Both the position numbers and the translations under genes were made by a program. A stretch of 64,000 bases of DNA, taken from positions 1,116,001 through 1,180,000 of the forward strand of contig NZ_JBHSMG010000001.1 in the NCBI RefSeq assembly GCF_042655435.1, written 5' to 3'. The DNA comes from Lysinimonas soli (GTDB lineage: Bacteria; Actinomycetota; Actinomycetes; Actinomycetales; Microbacteriaceae). This document shows positions 21,632-30,850 of the stretch, one piece after another. Below the pieces are notes generated by a model that was not told the origin of the DNA, did not search any database, and worked only from the letters and a program-made list of their open reading frames with translations. The first letter of the stretch is position 1, and every line of letters starts with the position of its first letter.

Positions 21632-22848
21632 TCCGAGGCCGGCCGATCGGCGACCGATTCGGATGCCGTGCGCAGCGACGCCGGGATCGCCGCCAGGTAC
21701 GCATCCAGGTTGCGACGCGTCTCGCCGACCGAGTCGCCGCCGAACTTCTCGAGCATCGCGTTGGCGAGCACGAGGGCGACCATCGCCTCGGCCACGACGC
21801 CGGCGGCGGGCACGGCGCAGACGTCCGAGCGCTGATGGTGGGCGGCGGCCGCCTCGCCCGTGGCCACGTCGACGGTGCGCAGCGCGTGCGGGACCGTCGC
21901 GATCGGCTTCATCCCGGCGCGCACCCGCAGCAGCGTTCCGGTGCTCATGCCGCCTTCGATGCCGCCCGCCTTGTCGCTGAGCCGGGCGATGAGTCCTTCG
22001 TCGGCCACCAGTTCGTCGTGCGCGTGCGAACCGCGGCGCTTCGTGGTCGCGAAGCCGTCGCCGACCTCCACACCCTTGATCGCCTGGATGCCCATGAGGG
22101 CCGCCGCGAGCTGGGCGTCGAGCTTGCGGTCCCACTGCGCGTAGCTGCCGAGACCCGGAGGCAGCCCGTAGGCGAGCACCTCGACGACTCCCCCGAGGGT
22201 GTCGCCCGTGTCGTGTGCGTCGTCGACCTCGGCCACCATCAGGGCGGATGTCACGGGGTCGAAGCAGCGCAGCGGATCCGCGTCGAGCGCCGCGACGTCG
22301 GCGGGCGTCGGCAGGGGCGACTGATCGGGTACCCGCACCGGACCGATCGACAGCGTGTGGCTCACCAGAGTGACGCCGAGTTCCCCGAGGAAGGCCCGGG
22401 CGACGGCGCCGAGCGCCACGCGGGCGGCGGTCTCGCGGGCGCTGGCCCGCTCCAGCACGGGGCGTGCCTCGTCGAAGTCGTACTTCTGCATGCCGACCAG
22501 GTCGGCGTGGCCGGGTCGCGGACGGGTGAGGGCGGCCCCGCGGGCGCCGGCGAGACGAGACGGGTCCACCGGCTCGGCGCTCATCACGTCGACCCACTTG
22601 GGCCACTCGGTGTTTCCGATGCGCAGGGCGATCGGGCTGCCCATCGACAGGCCGTGCCGCACGCCGCCTGAGAAGTCCAGCTGATCCTGCTCGAACTTCA
22701 TCCGGGCGCCGCGTCCGTAGCCGAGCTTGCGGCGCTCCAGATCGGCTTGGATGCCCGCGCGCGTGATGGGAACGCCCGCCGGGAGTCCCTCGAGGACGGC
22801 GACGAGCTCAGGGCCGTGGGATTCCCCGGCGGTCAACCAACGCAGCAT
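21628..22848 (-). CDS. aroC: Chorismate synthase
   Basis: Last step to chorismate; needs reduced FMN. 406 residues. N-terminal LRWLTAGESHGPELVAVLEG, the second signature RPGHADLVGMQKY, and the C-terminal RSDVCAVPAAGVVAEAMVA are all present. ATG start, 55 bases downstream of aroE. Confidence 0.96.
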   Translation of the reverse strand: MLRWLTAGESHGPELVAVLEGLPAGVPITRAGIQADLERRKLGYGRGARMKFEQDQLDFSGGVRHGLSMGSPIALRIGNTEWPKWVDVMSAEPVDPSRLAGARGAALTRPRPGHADLVGMQKYDFDEARPVLERASARETAARVALGAVARAFLGELGVTLVSHTLSIGPVRVPDQSPLPTPADVAALDADPLRCFDPVTSALMVAEVDDAHDTGDTLGGVVEVLAYGLPPGLGSYAQWDRKLDAQLAAALMGIQAIKGVEVGDGFATTKRRGSHAHDELVADEGLIARLSDKAGGIEGGMSTGTLLRVRAGMKPIATVPHALRTVDVATGEAAAAHHQRSDVCAVPAAGVVAEAMVALVLANAMLEKFGGDSVGETRRNLDAYLAAIPASLRTASESVADRPASE

Positions 22849-22903
22849 CTGCCCAGTCTTCCAGACCGGCGCACCCCCGGCGCACGGGCGACGGCTCCGT
22901 CGC

Positions 22904-23746
22904 TCAGAGCCCGACCGACGCTCGCATCGCGGCGACGACCTCTCCCTCGCGCGGGAGCACCCCGTCCTGCTCGCCGGTCACGAAGATCCGCACCTGGGCG
23001 ATCGCCTGGTGCAGCAGCATCTCGAGGCCGCTGACCACGGTGCCGTCGGCCTCCGCCCACGAACGGGCGAGCTCGCTCGGCCACGGCTCGTAGGCGACAT
23101 CCAGCAGCACGGACCTGGCGCGCACGGCCTCCGGGAACACCACGCCGTGCTCGCTCGCCCCGGGAAGCGTCGAGATCACGGCGCTCGGGACCGTGAGCGA
23201 GCGATCGGTCAGCCCCAGCCGGCGGATGGTCAGTTCGAGGCCCAGCCGGGTCGCGAGCCCTTCGAGGGAGGCCGCGCGTTCGGGGTCGCGGGCAGACACC
23301 AGCGCGTGCCGGGCGCCGAGCTGTGCGGCCGCCGCCAGCACGGATGCCGCGGTGGCGCCCCCGCCCAGGATCTGCACGGTCTCGAGGGCCCTCACACCGT
23401 GATCCGCGAATGCCGCGACGATGCCCTCGACGTCCGTGTTGAAGCCCTTCAGACCGCCGTCCTCGTCGAACAACACCGTGTTCGCGGCGCCCACCGTGTC
23501 GACGAGCGCCGTCCGCGAACTCAGCATCGGCAGGACCTCGCGTTTGAGCGGCATCGTCAGCGAGAGGCCGCGCCACGAACGGTCGCAGGTGTTGAGGAAG
23601 GCCCCGAGGCTGCCCTCGATCACCTCGATCGCCGTGTAACTCCAGGGCAGGCCGAGCACCGCATACGCGGCCGAATGCAGCAGGGGCGACTTCGAATGCC
23701 CGATCGGCGAGCCGAGCACCGCCAGGCGGCGCGGCGTCGGGCTCAT
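22904..23746 (-). CDS. aroE: Shikimate dehydrogenase
   Basis: NADP-dependent reduction of 3-dehydroshikimate. 280 residues. Substrate motif VLGSPIGHSKSPLLH, catalytic Lys in LTMPLKREV, FNTDVEGI, and the nucleotide loop ILGGGATAASVLAAA. An in-frame ATG at 23773 lies inside the end of mltG; the ATG at 23746, 7 bases after that stop, matches family N-termini (SPTPRRLAVLGSPIGHS) better. Confidence 0.92.
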   Translation of the reverse strand: MSPTPRRLAVLGSPIGHSKSPLLHSAAYAVLGLPWSYTAIEVIEGSLGAFLNTCDRSWRGLSLTMPLKREVLPMLSSRTALVDTVGAANTVLFDEDGGLKGFNTDVEGIVAAFADHGVRALETVQILGGGATAASVLAAAAQLGARHALVSARDPERAASLEGLATRLGLELTIRRLGLTDRSLTVPSAVISTLPGASEHGVVFPEAVRARSVLLDVAYEPWPSELARSWAEADGTVVSGLEMLLHQAIAQVRIFVTGEQDGVLPREGEVVAAMRASVGL

Positions 23747-23753
23747 CGCGGCG

Positions 23754-25115
23754 TCATTTGCAGTACACGGCATTCTCGGCGCTCGCCCGGCACCAGGCCT
23801 GCCACTGCTTCACGGCGGCCGCGTGTTCGGCGGCCGTCGTCGAGAACACCGTCTCGCCGGTCTTGAGGTTCACCGCGACGAAGAACAGCCACGGTCCGGG
23901 CGTCGGATGCAGCGCGGAATCGATCGCGTCATCCCCGGGAAGGCCGATCGGACCGATCGGCAGCCCGTTGTTCGCGTAGGTGTTGTACTTGTTGCTCGCG
24001 TCGGCGCGCTCCGCGCTCGTCGTCGTCACGCGATCGGTGTGCCCGGTGCCGTAGGCGACCGTCGCGTCGGACTGCAGCCGCATCCCCTGATCGAGGCGGT
24101 TCTGGAAGACGCGCGCGATCTTGTGCATGTCGGCGACGCTCGGTCCCGACTCGCGCTGGACGATCGACGCGAGCGTCACGACCTTGAGCCGGTCGGCGGG
24201 CGCGACCCCGGCTTTGTCGAGGTGCGAGATCATCGTCGACACCAGCTGCTGCAGGGCTTGTTTCGCCGTCACGCCGGGATCGAAGGTGTACGTGGCCGGG
24301 AACAGGAAGCCCTCGATGCTCGGCGCCGCAGCGGGAACGCCGAGCGCGACGTAGTCCTTCGCCGCAGCTTGGAAGTCGGCCACCGGCAGTCCTGTCGCCG
24401 AGGCGAGCTGCACGAAGGCACTCTGGGCCGAAACGCCCTCTTTCAACACCGCCACACGCACGATCTTGTTCTTCGGATCCCGCAGGGCGGCGAGTGCGGA
24501 GGCGGCGCTCATCTGCTTCTGCAGCTGGTAGCTGCCGGGCTCGAACGTCACGCTCGGCTTCTTCAGCAGCAGCTGGTAGAAGGCGTCGAAGGTCTTCGTG
24601 ACGCCGGCCTGCTGCAGCGTCTTGGCCACGTCCGAGCCGATGTCACCGGACTGGATGACGATCGTCACCTTGGTTCCGTCCCCGCTCGTCGCGTAGTCGG
24701 TGCTCTCCCAACCGAGTACGTGACGGATCTTGTCCTCGAACAGGAACCATCCCGTCGTGCCGGTACCGACCAGCAGCACGAAGACCGTGATCAGCGCCAG
24801 GGTCCAGCCGCGCCGTCGCTTCCGCGGCGGGCGTCGGGTCGTACCGACCCGCGCGGTCGTGCCGCTCGCACCACCGCGCTGCGCCCGCTCCTGGGCCTCC
24901 CGGGCTTCGCGGCGGGACATCGGCTGGGTCGCGGGGGGCGCCGACTGGGCGGCTCGTGCTTCGGCGGCGGCCACCGCGTAAGGGTCGGAGAGCCGCGCCT
25001 GCGGGAACTGCTCCGAGACGGGCTCCACCGGCCCTGGGGGGTTCGGCGAGCTCGGTCGGGTCGGCTCGCCGCCCGGCGGACGGAAGATGTCGTCCCAGCT
25101 CGGTTCCTCAGCCAC
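23754..25115 (-). CDS. mltG: Endolytic peptidoglycan transglycosylase MltG (YceG-like)
   Basis: Membrane enzyme that cuts nascent glycan strands and so sets their length. 453 residues: a Pro-rich cytoplasmic N-terminus (1-95), a basic patch and one membrane helix (about 100-125), a LysM-like segment, then the YceG domain. The catalytic Glu is in ASIVQRESG, and the family stretch RVFQNRLDQGMRLQSDATVAYG follows. GTG start. Between ruvX and aroE, as in mycobacteria. Confidence 0.93.
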   Translation of the reverse strand: MAEEPSWDDIFRPPGGEPTRPSSPNPPGPVEPVSEQFPQARLSDPYAVAAAEARAAQSAPPATQPMSRREAREAQERAQRGGASGTTARVGTTRRPPRKRRRGWTLALITVFVLLVGTGTTGWFLFEDKIRHVLGWESTDYATSGDGTKVTIVIQSGDIGSDVAKTLQQAGVTKTFDAFYQLLLKKPSVTFEPGSYQLQKQMSAASALAALRDPKNKIVRVAVLKEGVSAQSAFVQLASATGLPVADFQAAAKDYVALGVPAAAPSIEGFLFPATYTFDPGVTAKQALQQLVSTMISHLDKAGVAPADRLKVVTLASIVQRESGPSVADMHKIARVFQNRLDQGMRLQSDATVAYGTGHTDRVTTTSAERADASNKYNTYANNGLPIGPIGLPGDDAIDSALHPTPGPWLFFVAVNLKTGETVFSTTAAEHAAAVKQWQAWCRASAENAVYCK

Positions 25116-25127
25116 GGCCGGCGATCT

Positions 25128-25598
25128 TCATGAGCTGGGGCGTCCTTTGTGCGGTTCGACCAGGGTGCCCGGCGGACGGCCCGCCGTGCGCTCGAAGTCG
25201 AGAGCGTTCTGCAGGATGATAACAGCGGCCACCTGATCGATCACGGCGCGCGAGCTCTTCACCGAACGGCCGGACTGGTGCAGCGCCCGCTGAGCAGTGA
25301 CCGTCGAAAGGCGCTCGTCGACGAGTCGGACCGGCACGGATGCCGCTGCCGCGAGTTCGTCGGCCAGAGCGCGAGCGTCGGCCGTCGAGGCGGTGTCGCC
25401 GCCCCCGAGCGACAGCGGAAGCCCCACCACCAGCTCGACGGCACCGTGCTCCTCGGCGAGGGCGCACAGCTCGGCGACGGTGCCGTCGCCTCGCCGGAGC
25501 GTCGCCACCGGCGTCGCGAGCAGACCCTCGCGGTCGCAGAGGGCGACGCCCACGCGCGCCCGCCCCGCGTCGACCCCCAGCCGGATGCCCGGCCTCAT
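25128..25598 (-). CDS. ruvX: Putative pre-16S rRNA nuclease / Holliday junction resolvase-like YqgF
   Basis: RNase H-fold protein; the E. coli homologue takes part in 16S rRNA 5' maturation. 156 residues with the acidic site GVDAGRARVGVALCD, VVGLPLSLGG, LVDERLSTVTAQRAL and a final Asp in VIDQVAAVIILQ. ATG start, 25 bases downstream of alaS. Confidence 0.92.
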   Translation of the reverse strand: MRPGIRLGVDAGRARVGVALCDREGLLATPVATLRRGDGTVAELCALAEEHGAVELVVGLPLSLGGGDTASTADARALADELAAAASVPVRLVDERLSTVTAQRALHQSGRSVKSSRAVIDQVAAVIILQNALDFERTAGRPPGTLVEPHKGRPSS

Positions 25599-25623
25599 CG
25601 CGCGCCCGGCTTCATGCTGACGC

Positions 25624-28281
25624 CTAGCCGGCCAACGTCGCCGAGATGCCGCTGAGGGCCGCCCCGATCGCCGCAGTGTCGCTTCCGCCGCCCTGGGCGA
25701 GGTCGTCCTTGCCGCCTCCGCCTCCGCCGAGTACCGTCGCCGCCTGCTTGGCGAGGGCTCCGGCCTTCGCTCCGCGCTCTCGAGCCGCCGGCGAGGTCGC
25801 GACGATGACCGCGGGCTTGTCGCCGACCCGGGCCGCGAGGGCCACGACCGACGGCTCGCTGCCGAGTCGCTCGCGCACGCTCGTGGCGAGCGAGCGCAGC
25901 TCGTCGGCCGACGAGAGCGTTCCGAGGTCTTCGACGACCGCGAGATAGCCGCCGACGCGCGCGGCCTTCTCGACCAGCGCGGGCACCCGGCCGGAGAGCT
26001 GGGACGCCTCGAAGGCCGCGATCTTCTTCTCGGCCGCCTTCAGCTCGGCCACGAGCGACTCGATCCGCTGCGGAAGCTGCTCGCGCGGGGTCTTCAGCGA
26101 GGACGTCAGCGTCGACACGATCGCGCGTTCGGCGGCGAGGTCACGGAAGGCCTCGAGACCGACGAGGGCCTCGACGCGGCGATTCGCCGATCCGACCGAC
26201 GACTCGCTGACCAGGTTGACCAGTCCGACCTCGGCCGAGGTGCGCACGTGGATTCCGGCACACAGCTCGCGCGACCACGGGCCGCCGATGTCGACCATCC
26301 GCACGGTGTCGCCGTACTTCTCGCCGAACAGCGCCATCGCGCCGGCCGCCTTCGCCTCGGCGATCGGCAGGATGCGGGTGGTCACCTCGAGGTTGTCGCG
26401 CACCGCGTTGTTGGCGATCTCTTCGAGCTCGCTGCGGGTCTCGGCGCTCAGCGCCTGGTTCCACGCGAAGTCCAGCCGCAGGTAGCCGGCCTTGTTGAAC
26501 GAGCCGGACTGGTGCGCCTCGGAGCCGAGCGTCTGACGCAGGGCGGCATGCACCAGGTGCGTCGCCGAATGCGCCTGTGCGGCCGAGTGACGGTACACGG
26601 GATCGACCACGCTCGTCGCGGGCACTCCTACCGCGACCTCGCCGGACCGCACCTCGACGGTGTGGCTGATGAGTCCCTTCACGGGGCGCTGCACGTCGAG
26701 CACCTCGAGCTCGAAGCCGTCGCCGACGATCGCTCCCGCATCCGCGGCCTGTCCACCCGACTCGGGATACAGGGCCGTCTCGGCCAGGATGACCTCGACG
26801 ATCTCTCCCGCCGCGGCACGATCCACCGGCAGTCCGTCGAGCAGGATCCCGAGCACACGCGAGTCGGTCTGCAGGTAGTCGTAGCCGGTGAACACCGTCT
26901 CGCCCGCCGCGCGCATCTCGGAGTAGACCGAGAGGTCGGCCAGCGCCCGCTTCTTGGCCTTGGCATCGGCCTTCGCGCGGGTGCGCTGCTCGAGCATCAG
27001 CCGGTCGAAGGCCGCGCGGTCGACCGTGAGCCCGGCCTCCTCGGCGATCTCGAGCGTCAGGTCGATGGGGAAGCCGAAGGTGTCGTGCAGCAGGAACGCG
27101 GTGTCGCCCGGCAGCGCGGCGGCGCCCTTCTTCTGCGTGTCCTCCACCGCGAGGTCGAGGATCGTCGTGCCGCTCGCGAGGGTGGTGCGGAAGGTCTCCT
27201 CCTCGGCCACCGCGAGACGGGAGGTGCGCTCCCACTGCTCCTCGACATCCGGATAGGCGTCGCGCATCGCCAGTCGCGATGCCTGGAACAGCTCGGGGAA
27301 GCTCGGCGAATCCACCCCGAGCAGGCGCATCGCGCGCACCACGCGGCGCAGCAGGCGGCGCAGGATGTAGCCGCGCCCCTCGTTGCCGGGGCTCACGCCA
27401 TCCGTCATCAGCATGAGGCTCGAACGCACGTGGTCGGCGATGACGCGCATGCGCACGTCGTCGTCGTGGTCGGAGCCGTAGACCCGGCGCGACAGTGCCG
27501 AGGCCGCGTCCAGCACGGGACGCACCTGGTCGATCTCGTACATGTTGTCGACGCCCTGCTTGAGGAACGCGACGCGCTCCATTCCCATGCCGGTGTCGAT
27601 GTTCTTGCGCGGCAGCTCGCTCACGATGCGGAACTCGGTCTTCGACTGCACGTCGGCGATCAGGTACTGCATGAAGACGAGATTCCAGATCTCGATGTAG
27701 CGGGTGTCGTCGGCCGCCGGGCCGCCCTCGGGGCCGTACTCGGGACCACGGTCGAAGTAGATCTCCGAGCACGGGCCGGCGGGACCGGGCTGGCCGGTCG
27801 ACCAGTAGTTGTCCTCCTTGCCCATGCGCTGGATGCGCTCATCGGGCAGGCCGGCGATCTTCTTCCAGAACCCGATCGCCTCGTCGTCGTCCTCGTAGAC
27901 GGTGACCCAGAGGTCCTTCTCGGCGAAGCCCAGGCCGCCGTCGGCCTCGGATGAGGTGAGCAGCTCCCAGGCGTAGGCGATCGCCTGCTCCTTGAAGTAG
28001 TCGCCGAAGCTGAAGTTGCCGTTCATCTGGAAGAAGGTGCCGTGCCGCGTGGTCTTGCCGACCTCCTCGATGTCGAGGGTGCGGATGCACTTCTGCACGC
28101 TCGTGGCCCGCGGGAACGGCGCGGGCACGACACCCGTGAAGTACGGGATGAAGGGCACCATCCCGGCGACCGTGAACAGCAGGGCCGGGTCGTCGCTCAC
28201 GAGGGAGGCGGAGGGGACGACGGTGTGTCCGCGCTCCCCGAAGTAGGTGAGCCAGCGGCGTTGGATTTCAGCGGTCTGCAC
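25624..28281 (-). CDS. alaS: Alanyl-tRNA synthetase
   Basis: 885 residues, full length: class II catalytic core (1-450, with FFQMNGNFSFGDYFK and GNEGRGYILRRLLRR), editing domain with the zinc motif HSATHLVHAAL, and C-terminal C-Ala domain with the Gly-rich LGGGGGGKDDLAQGGG. The second editing zinc motif reads ELCAGIHV, where most bacteria have CGGTHV; the Cys and His ligands are kept. GTG start. No T-box or other leader is seen in the 103 bases upstream. Confidence 0.97.
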   Translation of the reverse strand: MQTAEIQRRWLTYFGERGHTVVPSASLVSDDPALLFTVAGMVPFIPYFTGVVPAPFPRATSVQKCIRTLDIEEVGKTTRHGTFFQMNGNFSFGDYFKEQAIAYAWELLTSSEADGGLGFAEKDLWVTVYEDDDEAIGFWKKIAGLPDERIQRMGKEDNYWSTGQPGPAGPCSEIYFDRGPEYGPEGGPAADDTRYIEIWNLVFMQYLIADVQSKTEFRIVSELPRKNIDTGMGMERVAFLKQGVDNMYEIDQVRPVLDAASALSRRVYGSDHDDDVRMRVIADHVRSSLMLMTDGVSPGNEGRGYILRRLLRRVVRAMRLLGVDSPSFPELFQASRLAMRDAYPDVEEQWERTSRLAVAEEETFRTTLASGTTILDLAVEDTQKKGAAALPGDTAFLLHDTFGFPIDLTLEIAEEAGLTVDRAAFDRLMLEQRTRAKADAKAKKRALADLSVYSEMRAAGETVFTGYDYLQTDSRVLGILLDGLPVDRAAAGEIVEVILAETALYPESGGQAADAGAIVGDGFELEVLDVQRPVKGLISHTVEVRSGEVAVGVPATSVVDPVYRHSAAQAHSATHLVHAALRQTLGSEAHQSGSFNKAGYLRLDFAWNQALSAETRSELEEIANNAVRDNLEVTTRILPIAEAKAAGAMALFGEKYGDTVRMVDIGGPWSRELCAGIHVRTSAEVGLVNLVSESSVGSANRRVEALVGLEAFRDLAAERAIVSTLTSSLKTPREQLPQRIESLVAELKAAEKKIAAFEASQLSGRVPALVEKAARVGGYLAVVEDLGTLSSADELRSLATSVRERLGSEPSVVALAARVGDKPAVIVATSPAARERGAKAGALAKQAATVLGGGGGGKDDLAQGGGSDTAAIGAALSGISATLAG

Positions 28282-28384
28282 GGTGATCTGTTCTCTGATG
28301 GGCGCTCGCCCCGATGGGCGCGACGGTACCTGGATGGAGGGGTGACGACGTCCGGTCCGCCGGCCGTGAACAGCCGGCGCCGGA

Positions 28385-28603
28385 CTACCGGGCTCGCGCG
28401 GTGAAGTCGGAGACGATTCCGTCGGCGGCGGCGCGGAGCTCGGCCTCGCGCACCTTGTAGCCGTCGACGACGGCCTCGCCGAAGTCGCGAGCCTTGGCGT
28501 CGACGTCGTCGAAGAACTGCTTGCCCTGAGGGGTCTTCGCGAGCTGGTGGGCCGCCACGAAGCCGACGGCGACTCCTACTGCCAGAAGCAGTACACCCTT
28601 CAT
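28385..28603 (-). CDS. Small membrane-anchored protein between rpsD and alaS
   Basis: 72 residues. One N-terminal hydrophobic helix (GVLLLAVGVAVGFVAAHQL) followed by a charged amphipathic C-terminus (TPQGKQFFDDVDAKARDFGEAV). This layout resembles small YtxH-like envelope proteins but no firm family is recognised. ATG at 28603 has GAGGAG 6 bases upstream; the frame open further upstream lacks a start signal. Function unknown; conserved location next to alaS is plausible for this group. Confidence 0.75.
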   Translation of the reverse strand: MKGVLLLAVGVAVGFVAAHQLAKTPQGKQFFDDVDAKARDFGEAVVDGYKVREAELRAAADGIVSDFTARAR

Positions 28604-28764
28604 CGTGTTCTCCTCTTCGAAGTGAACGGAACCGGCGCGTGCCGATCGTGTCGGCTCTAGCTTAGGCCGCGCCTCTCGGTGTGCGCTTTCAGGAGTCGGC
28701 GAGCAACGCGCCGCACGCGGCTCCTGATCCGCCGGCACGCCGCGGCGCGGCATCCTGAATTGCG

Positions 28765-28792
28765 GAAGGCCCCGGGGCGACCCGGGGCCTTC
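28765..28792 (-). terminator. Hairpin terminator after rpsD
   Basis: A perfect 12-bp inverted repeat (28765-28776 and 28781-28792) with a 4-base loop, just 15 bases after the rpsD stop. No U-tract follows, which is common for actinobacterial terminators. Confidence 0.7.
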
Positions 28793-28806
28793 GATTCGCG
28801 ACGGAA

Positions 28807-29436
28807 TCAGCGTGCGGCGTAGTACTCCACCACGAGCTGCACCTCGGCCGTGACCGGCACCTCGGCGCGCTTGGGGCGACGCACCAGGCGCGCGTGCAGC
28901 TTGTCGAGCTCGACCTCGAGGTACGCCGGCACCTTGGGCAGCACGTCGACGTGCCCACCCGCGGCCGCGACCTGGAAGGGCTCCATGCTCTCGGAGCGCT
29001 CCTTGACGTGGATCAGCTGTCCCGGCTTGACCCGGAACGAGGGGCGGTCGACGAGCTTGCCGTCGACGAGGATGTGACGGTGCACGACCATCTGGCGCGC
29101 CTGCGCCGTGGTGCGGGCGAAGCCCGCGCGCAGCACGAGCGCGTCGAGACGCATCTCGAGCAGCTCGACCAGGTTCTCACCGGTCAGGCCGGCGGCACGA
29201 CGCGCCTCGGCGAAGACGATCTTGAGCTGGGCCTCGCGGATGCCGTACTGGGCGCGCAGGCGCTGCTTCTCGCGCAGACGGACCGCGTAGTCGCTGTCGG
29301 CCTTGCGCTTGGTGCGACCGTGCTCGCCCGGGGCGTACGGACGCTTCTCGAGGTACTTGGCCGCCTTCGGCGTGAGCGGGATGCCCAGCGCACGGGAGAG
29401 GCGGGTCTTGCTACGGGTGCGTGACTTGGTCGACAC
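28807..29436 (-). CDS. rpsD: 30S ribosomal protein S4
   Basis: Primary 16S rRNA-binding protein. 209 residues. The N-terminal region has no cysteines (zinc-free paralogue type), reading RLSRALGIPLTPKAAKYLEKR; the S4 RNA-binding domain is LEMRLDALVLRAGFARTTAQARQMV. GTG at 29436 with AAGGA 6 bases upstream; the ORF upstream of this has no ribosome site. Monocistronic, with terminator downstream and a leader of nearly 200 bases. Confidence 0.95.
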   Translation of the reverse strand: MSTKSRTRSKTRLSRALGIPLTPKAAKYLEKRPYAPGEHGRTKRKADSDYAVRLREKQRLRAQYGIREAQLKIVFAEARRAAGLTGENLVELLEMRLDALVLRAGFARTTAQARQMVVHRHILVDGKLVDRPSFRVKPGQLIHVKERSESMEPFQVAAAGGHVDVLPKVPAYLEVELDKLHARLVRRPKRAEVPVTAEVQLVVEYYAAR

Positions 29437-29628
29437 GGATGTCCTTCTGCTGGTCTCTGGATGATGGATGCCGCAAGCGTCTGCCCGCCCGCGAACGGGC
29501 ACGACGATGTCTCTTGCGAAAGTAGAGGGATGAACCACGGCGATCGATCGGCTACAGATCTGACCACCTCGACCGGGATCTCGACGCAGCCGCACGCGAG
29601 AAGCCGGTTTCAGGCCTCGTAAACCTTA
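29437..29628 (-). promoter_or_regulatory. rpsD leader with extended -10 element
   Basis: The minus strand carries TGC TAAGGT (-10 hexamer at 29628-29623), giving a leader of about 185 bases before rpsD. S4 represses its own synthesis in other bacteria by binding leader RNA; here no known S4-binding pseudoknot could be identified by eye. The 236 bases between rpsD and the next gene contain no coding frame with a ribosome site. Confidence 0.4.
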
Positions 29629-29672
29629 GCAGATGGCGTGGTTTCGGGCGATCCCCGGCCACGCGAGCGGCG

Positions 29673-30767
29673 TCAGCGCTTCATTCCGCCGCGCGGCGTG
29701 GCCTGCGGGCCGCTCACCGGGCCGCAGCGGGTCCCCGTGACGACGCAGGCCTTGACGTCGGCAGTCAGCACCGCCTGGTTCCATCCGTTCATGAAGTCGG
29801 CGTGGGCCGTGTCGACCGAGCCCTGGGTGCTCGGCCCGACCGAGAGGGTTAGGCCGCTCGCCGACGAGGTCGGGTAGACGACGTGCAGCACGATCTGAGG
29901 GATCTGGACCGGATGCGACGCGGGGCAGCTGCGGCCGGTCATCGCGACGACGTTGGTCTGCTTCGCGCCGTCGAGACCGTGCCCGTCCCAGCAGTCCGGG
30001 AAGGCGATCACGAGCCGCAGCTTGGCCGCGGCGGCGCAGTCGTGCGGCGAATCGGTGAGACGCACCTGATCCGCGCCCGTGCAGCTCCAGCCGATCACCG
30101 CCTTGCCCTGCGGCGCGCTGGCGTTCTCGTTTCCCGCGATGATCGTCAGACCCGCCGGAATCGTCTGCACCTGCCGTTGAGCGCCGATGGGAGCCCGCCA
30201 GTAGATCAGCGTCGACTTCGGCGCGAGCGCGGCTCCGTTCTGGAACAGCACCGGGGTCCAATAGGCGGAGGCGTCGGCCGAGGTCGTGCACCCGGTCGTG
30301 CCTCCCACCAGCTGCTTCGTGGTGGTGTCGGCAACCGTGGCGGTGTTGCCGAAGAAGTCGTGCTGCATCGACGCGCCCGCCATGCCGGGCATCAGGATCG
30401 GGTCGTCGGCGGCGGTCTTGGTGCGCCGACAGGTGTCGGTGAAGATGCCGGGGCCCCCCGTCGGGAACCCGGCGGTGTCGACGGACGGCCCGGAAGCGGG
30501 GACCGGAGTCGGCGCGCTGGTTGCCGCCATCCCCGGCATCGTCGACGAGCCCGGCGAAGTGAGCGCGACCGCGGTCACCGCGGCCGACCCGAGCGCGATG
30601 ACCAGGGCACCTCCGATCGCCGCCGCGATGAGCCGCACCCGGCGGCTCTGCGGCGCCCGGGCGTCCTCCGGCACCGCCATCGGAACGCCGAGGTGCCCCC
30701 GCGCCGGGACGGGCTCGCCCGGCAGAGGCGCGGCGGTGGATCCGGAGCTGTCGTTCTTCTTGGCCAT
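29673..30767 (-). CDS. Membrane-anchored or secreted DUF1996 protein
   Basis: 364 residues: cytoplasmic Lys- and Pro-rich start, one membrane helix (about 46-70), a Ser/Pro/Thr linker, then an extracytoplasmic domain. The domain has the DUF1996 signature PGMAGASMQHDFFGN near its start, several cysteines suited to disulfides (DTCRRT, TTGCTTS, WSCTG, HDCA, DCWDG, RSCPA) and a Trp-rich middle. DUF1996 proteins occur in fungi and actinobacteria, often exported; their function is unknown. ATG at 30767; an alternative start 7 codons upstream lacks support. No terminator is visible between it and rarA. Confidence 0.85.
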   Translation of the reverse strand: MAKKNDSSGSTAAPLPGEPVPARGHLGVPMAVPEDARAPQSRRVRLIAAAIGGALVIALGSAAVTAVALTSPGSSTMPGMAATSAPTPVPASGPSVDTAGFPTGGPGIFTDTCRRTKTAADDPILMPGMAGASMQHDFFGNTATVADTTTKQLVGGTTGCTTSADASAYWTPVLFQNGAALAPKSTLIYWRAPIGAQRQVQTIPAGLTIIAGNENASAPQGKAVIGWSCTGADQVRLTDSPHDCAAAAKLRLVIAFPDCWDGHGLDGAKQTNVVAMTGRSCPASHPVQIPQIVLHVVYPTSSASGLTLSVGPSTQGSVDTAHADFMNGWNQAVLTADVKACVVTGTRCGPVSGPQATPRGGMKR

Positions 30768-30850
30768 GCGGCAAGGCAACCCCCGCAATGTTCGAGGAGT
30801 GTCAGGGCGCGGTCACGCCCGCGTCATGCGCCCGATCGGCCCTCGCCCGA

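Noticed and set aside
28282..28384. T-box leader before alaS
   Set aside because: No specifier stem or T-box sequence; only a short GCCGGC inverted repeat.
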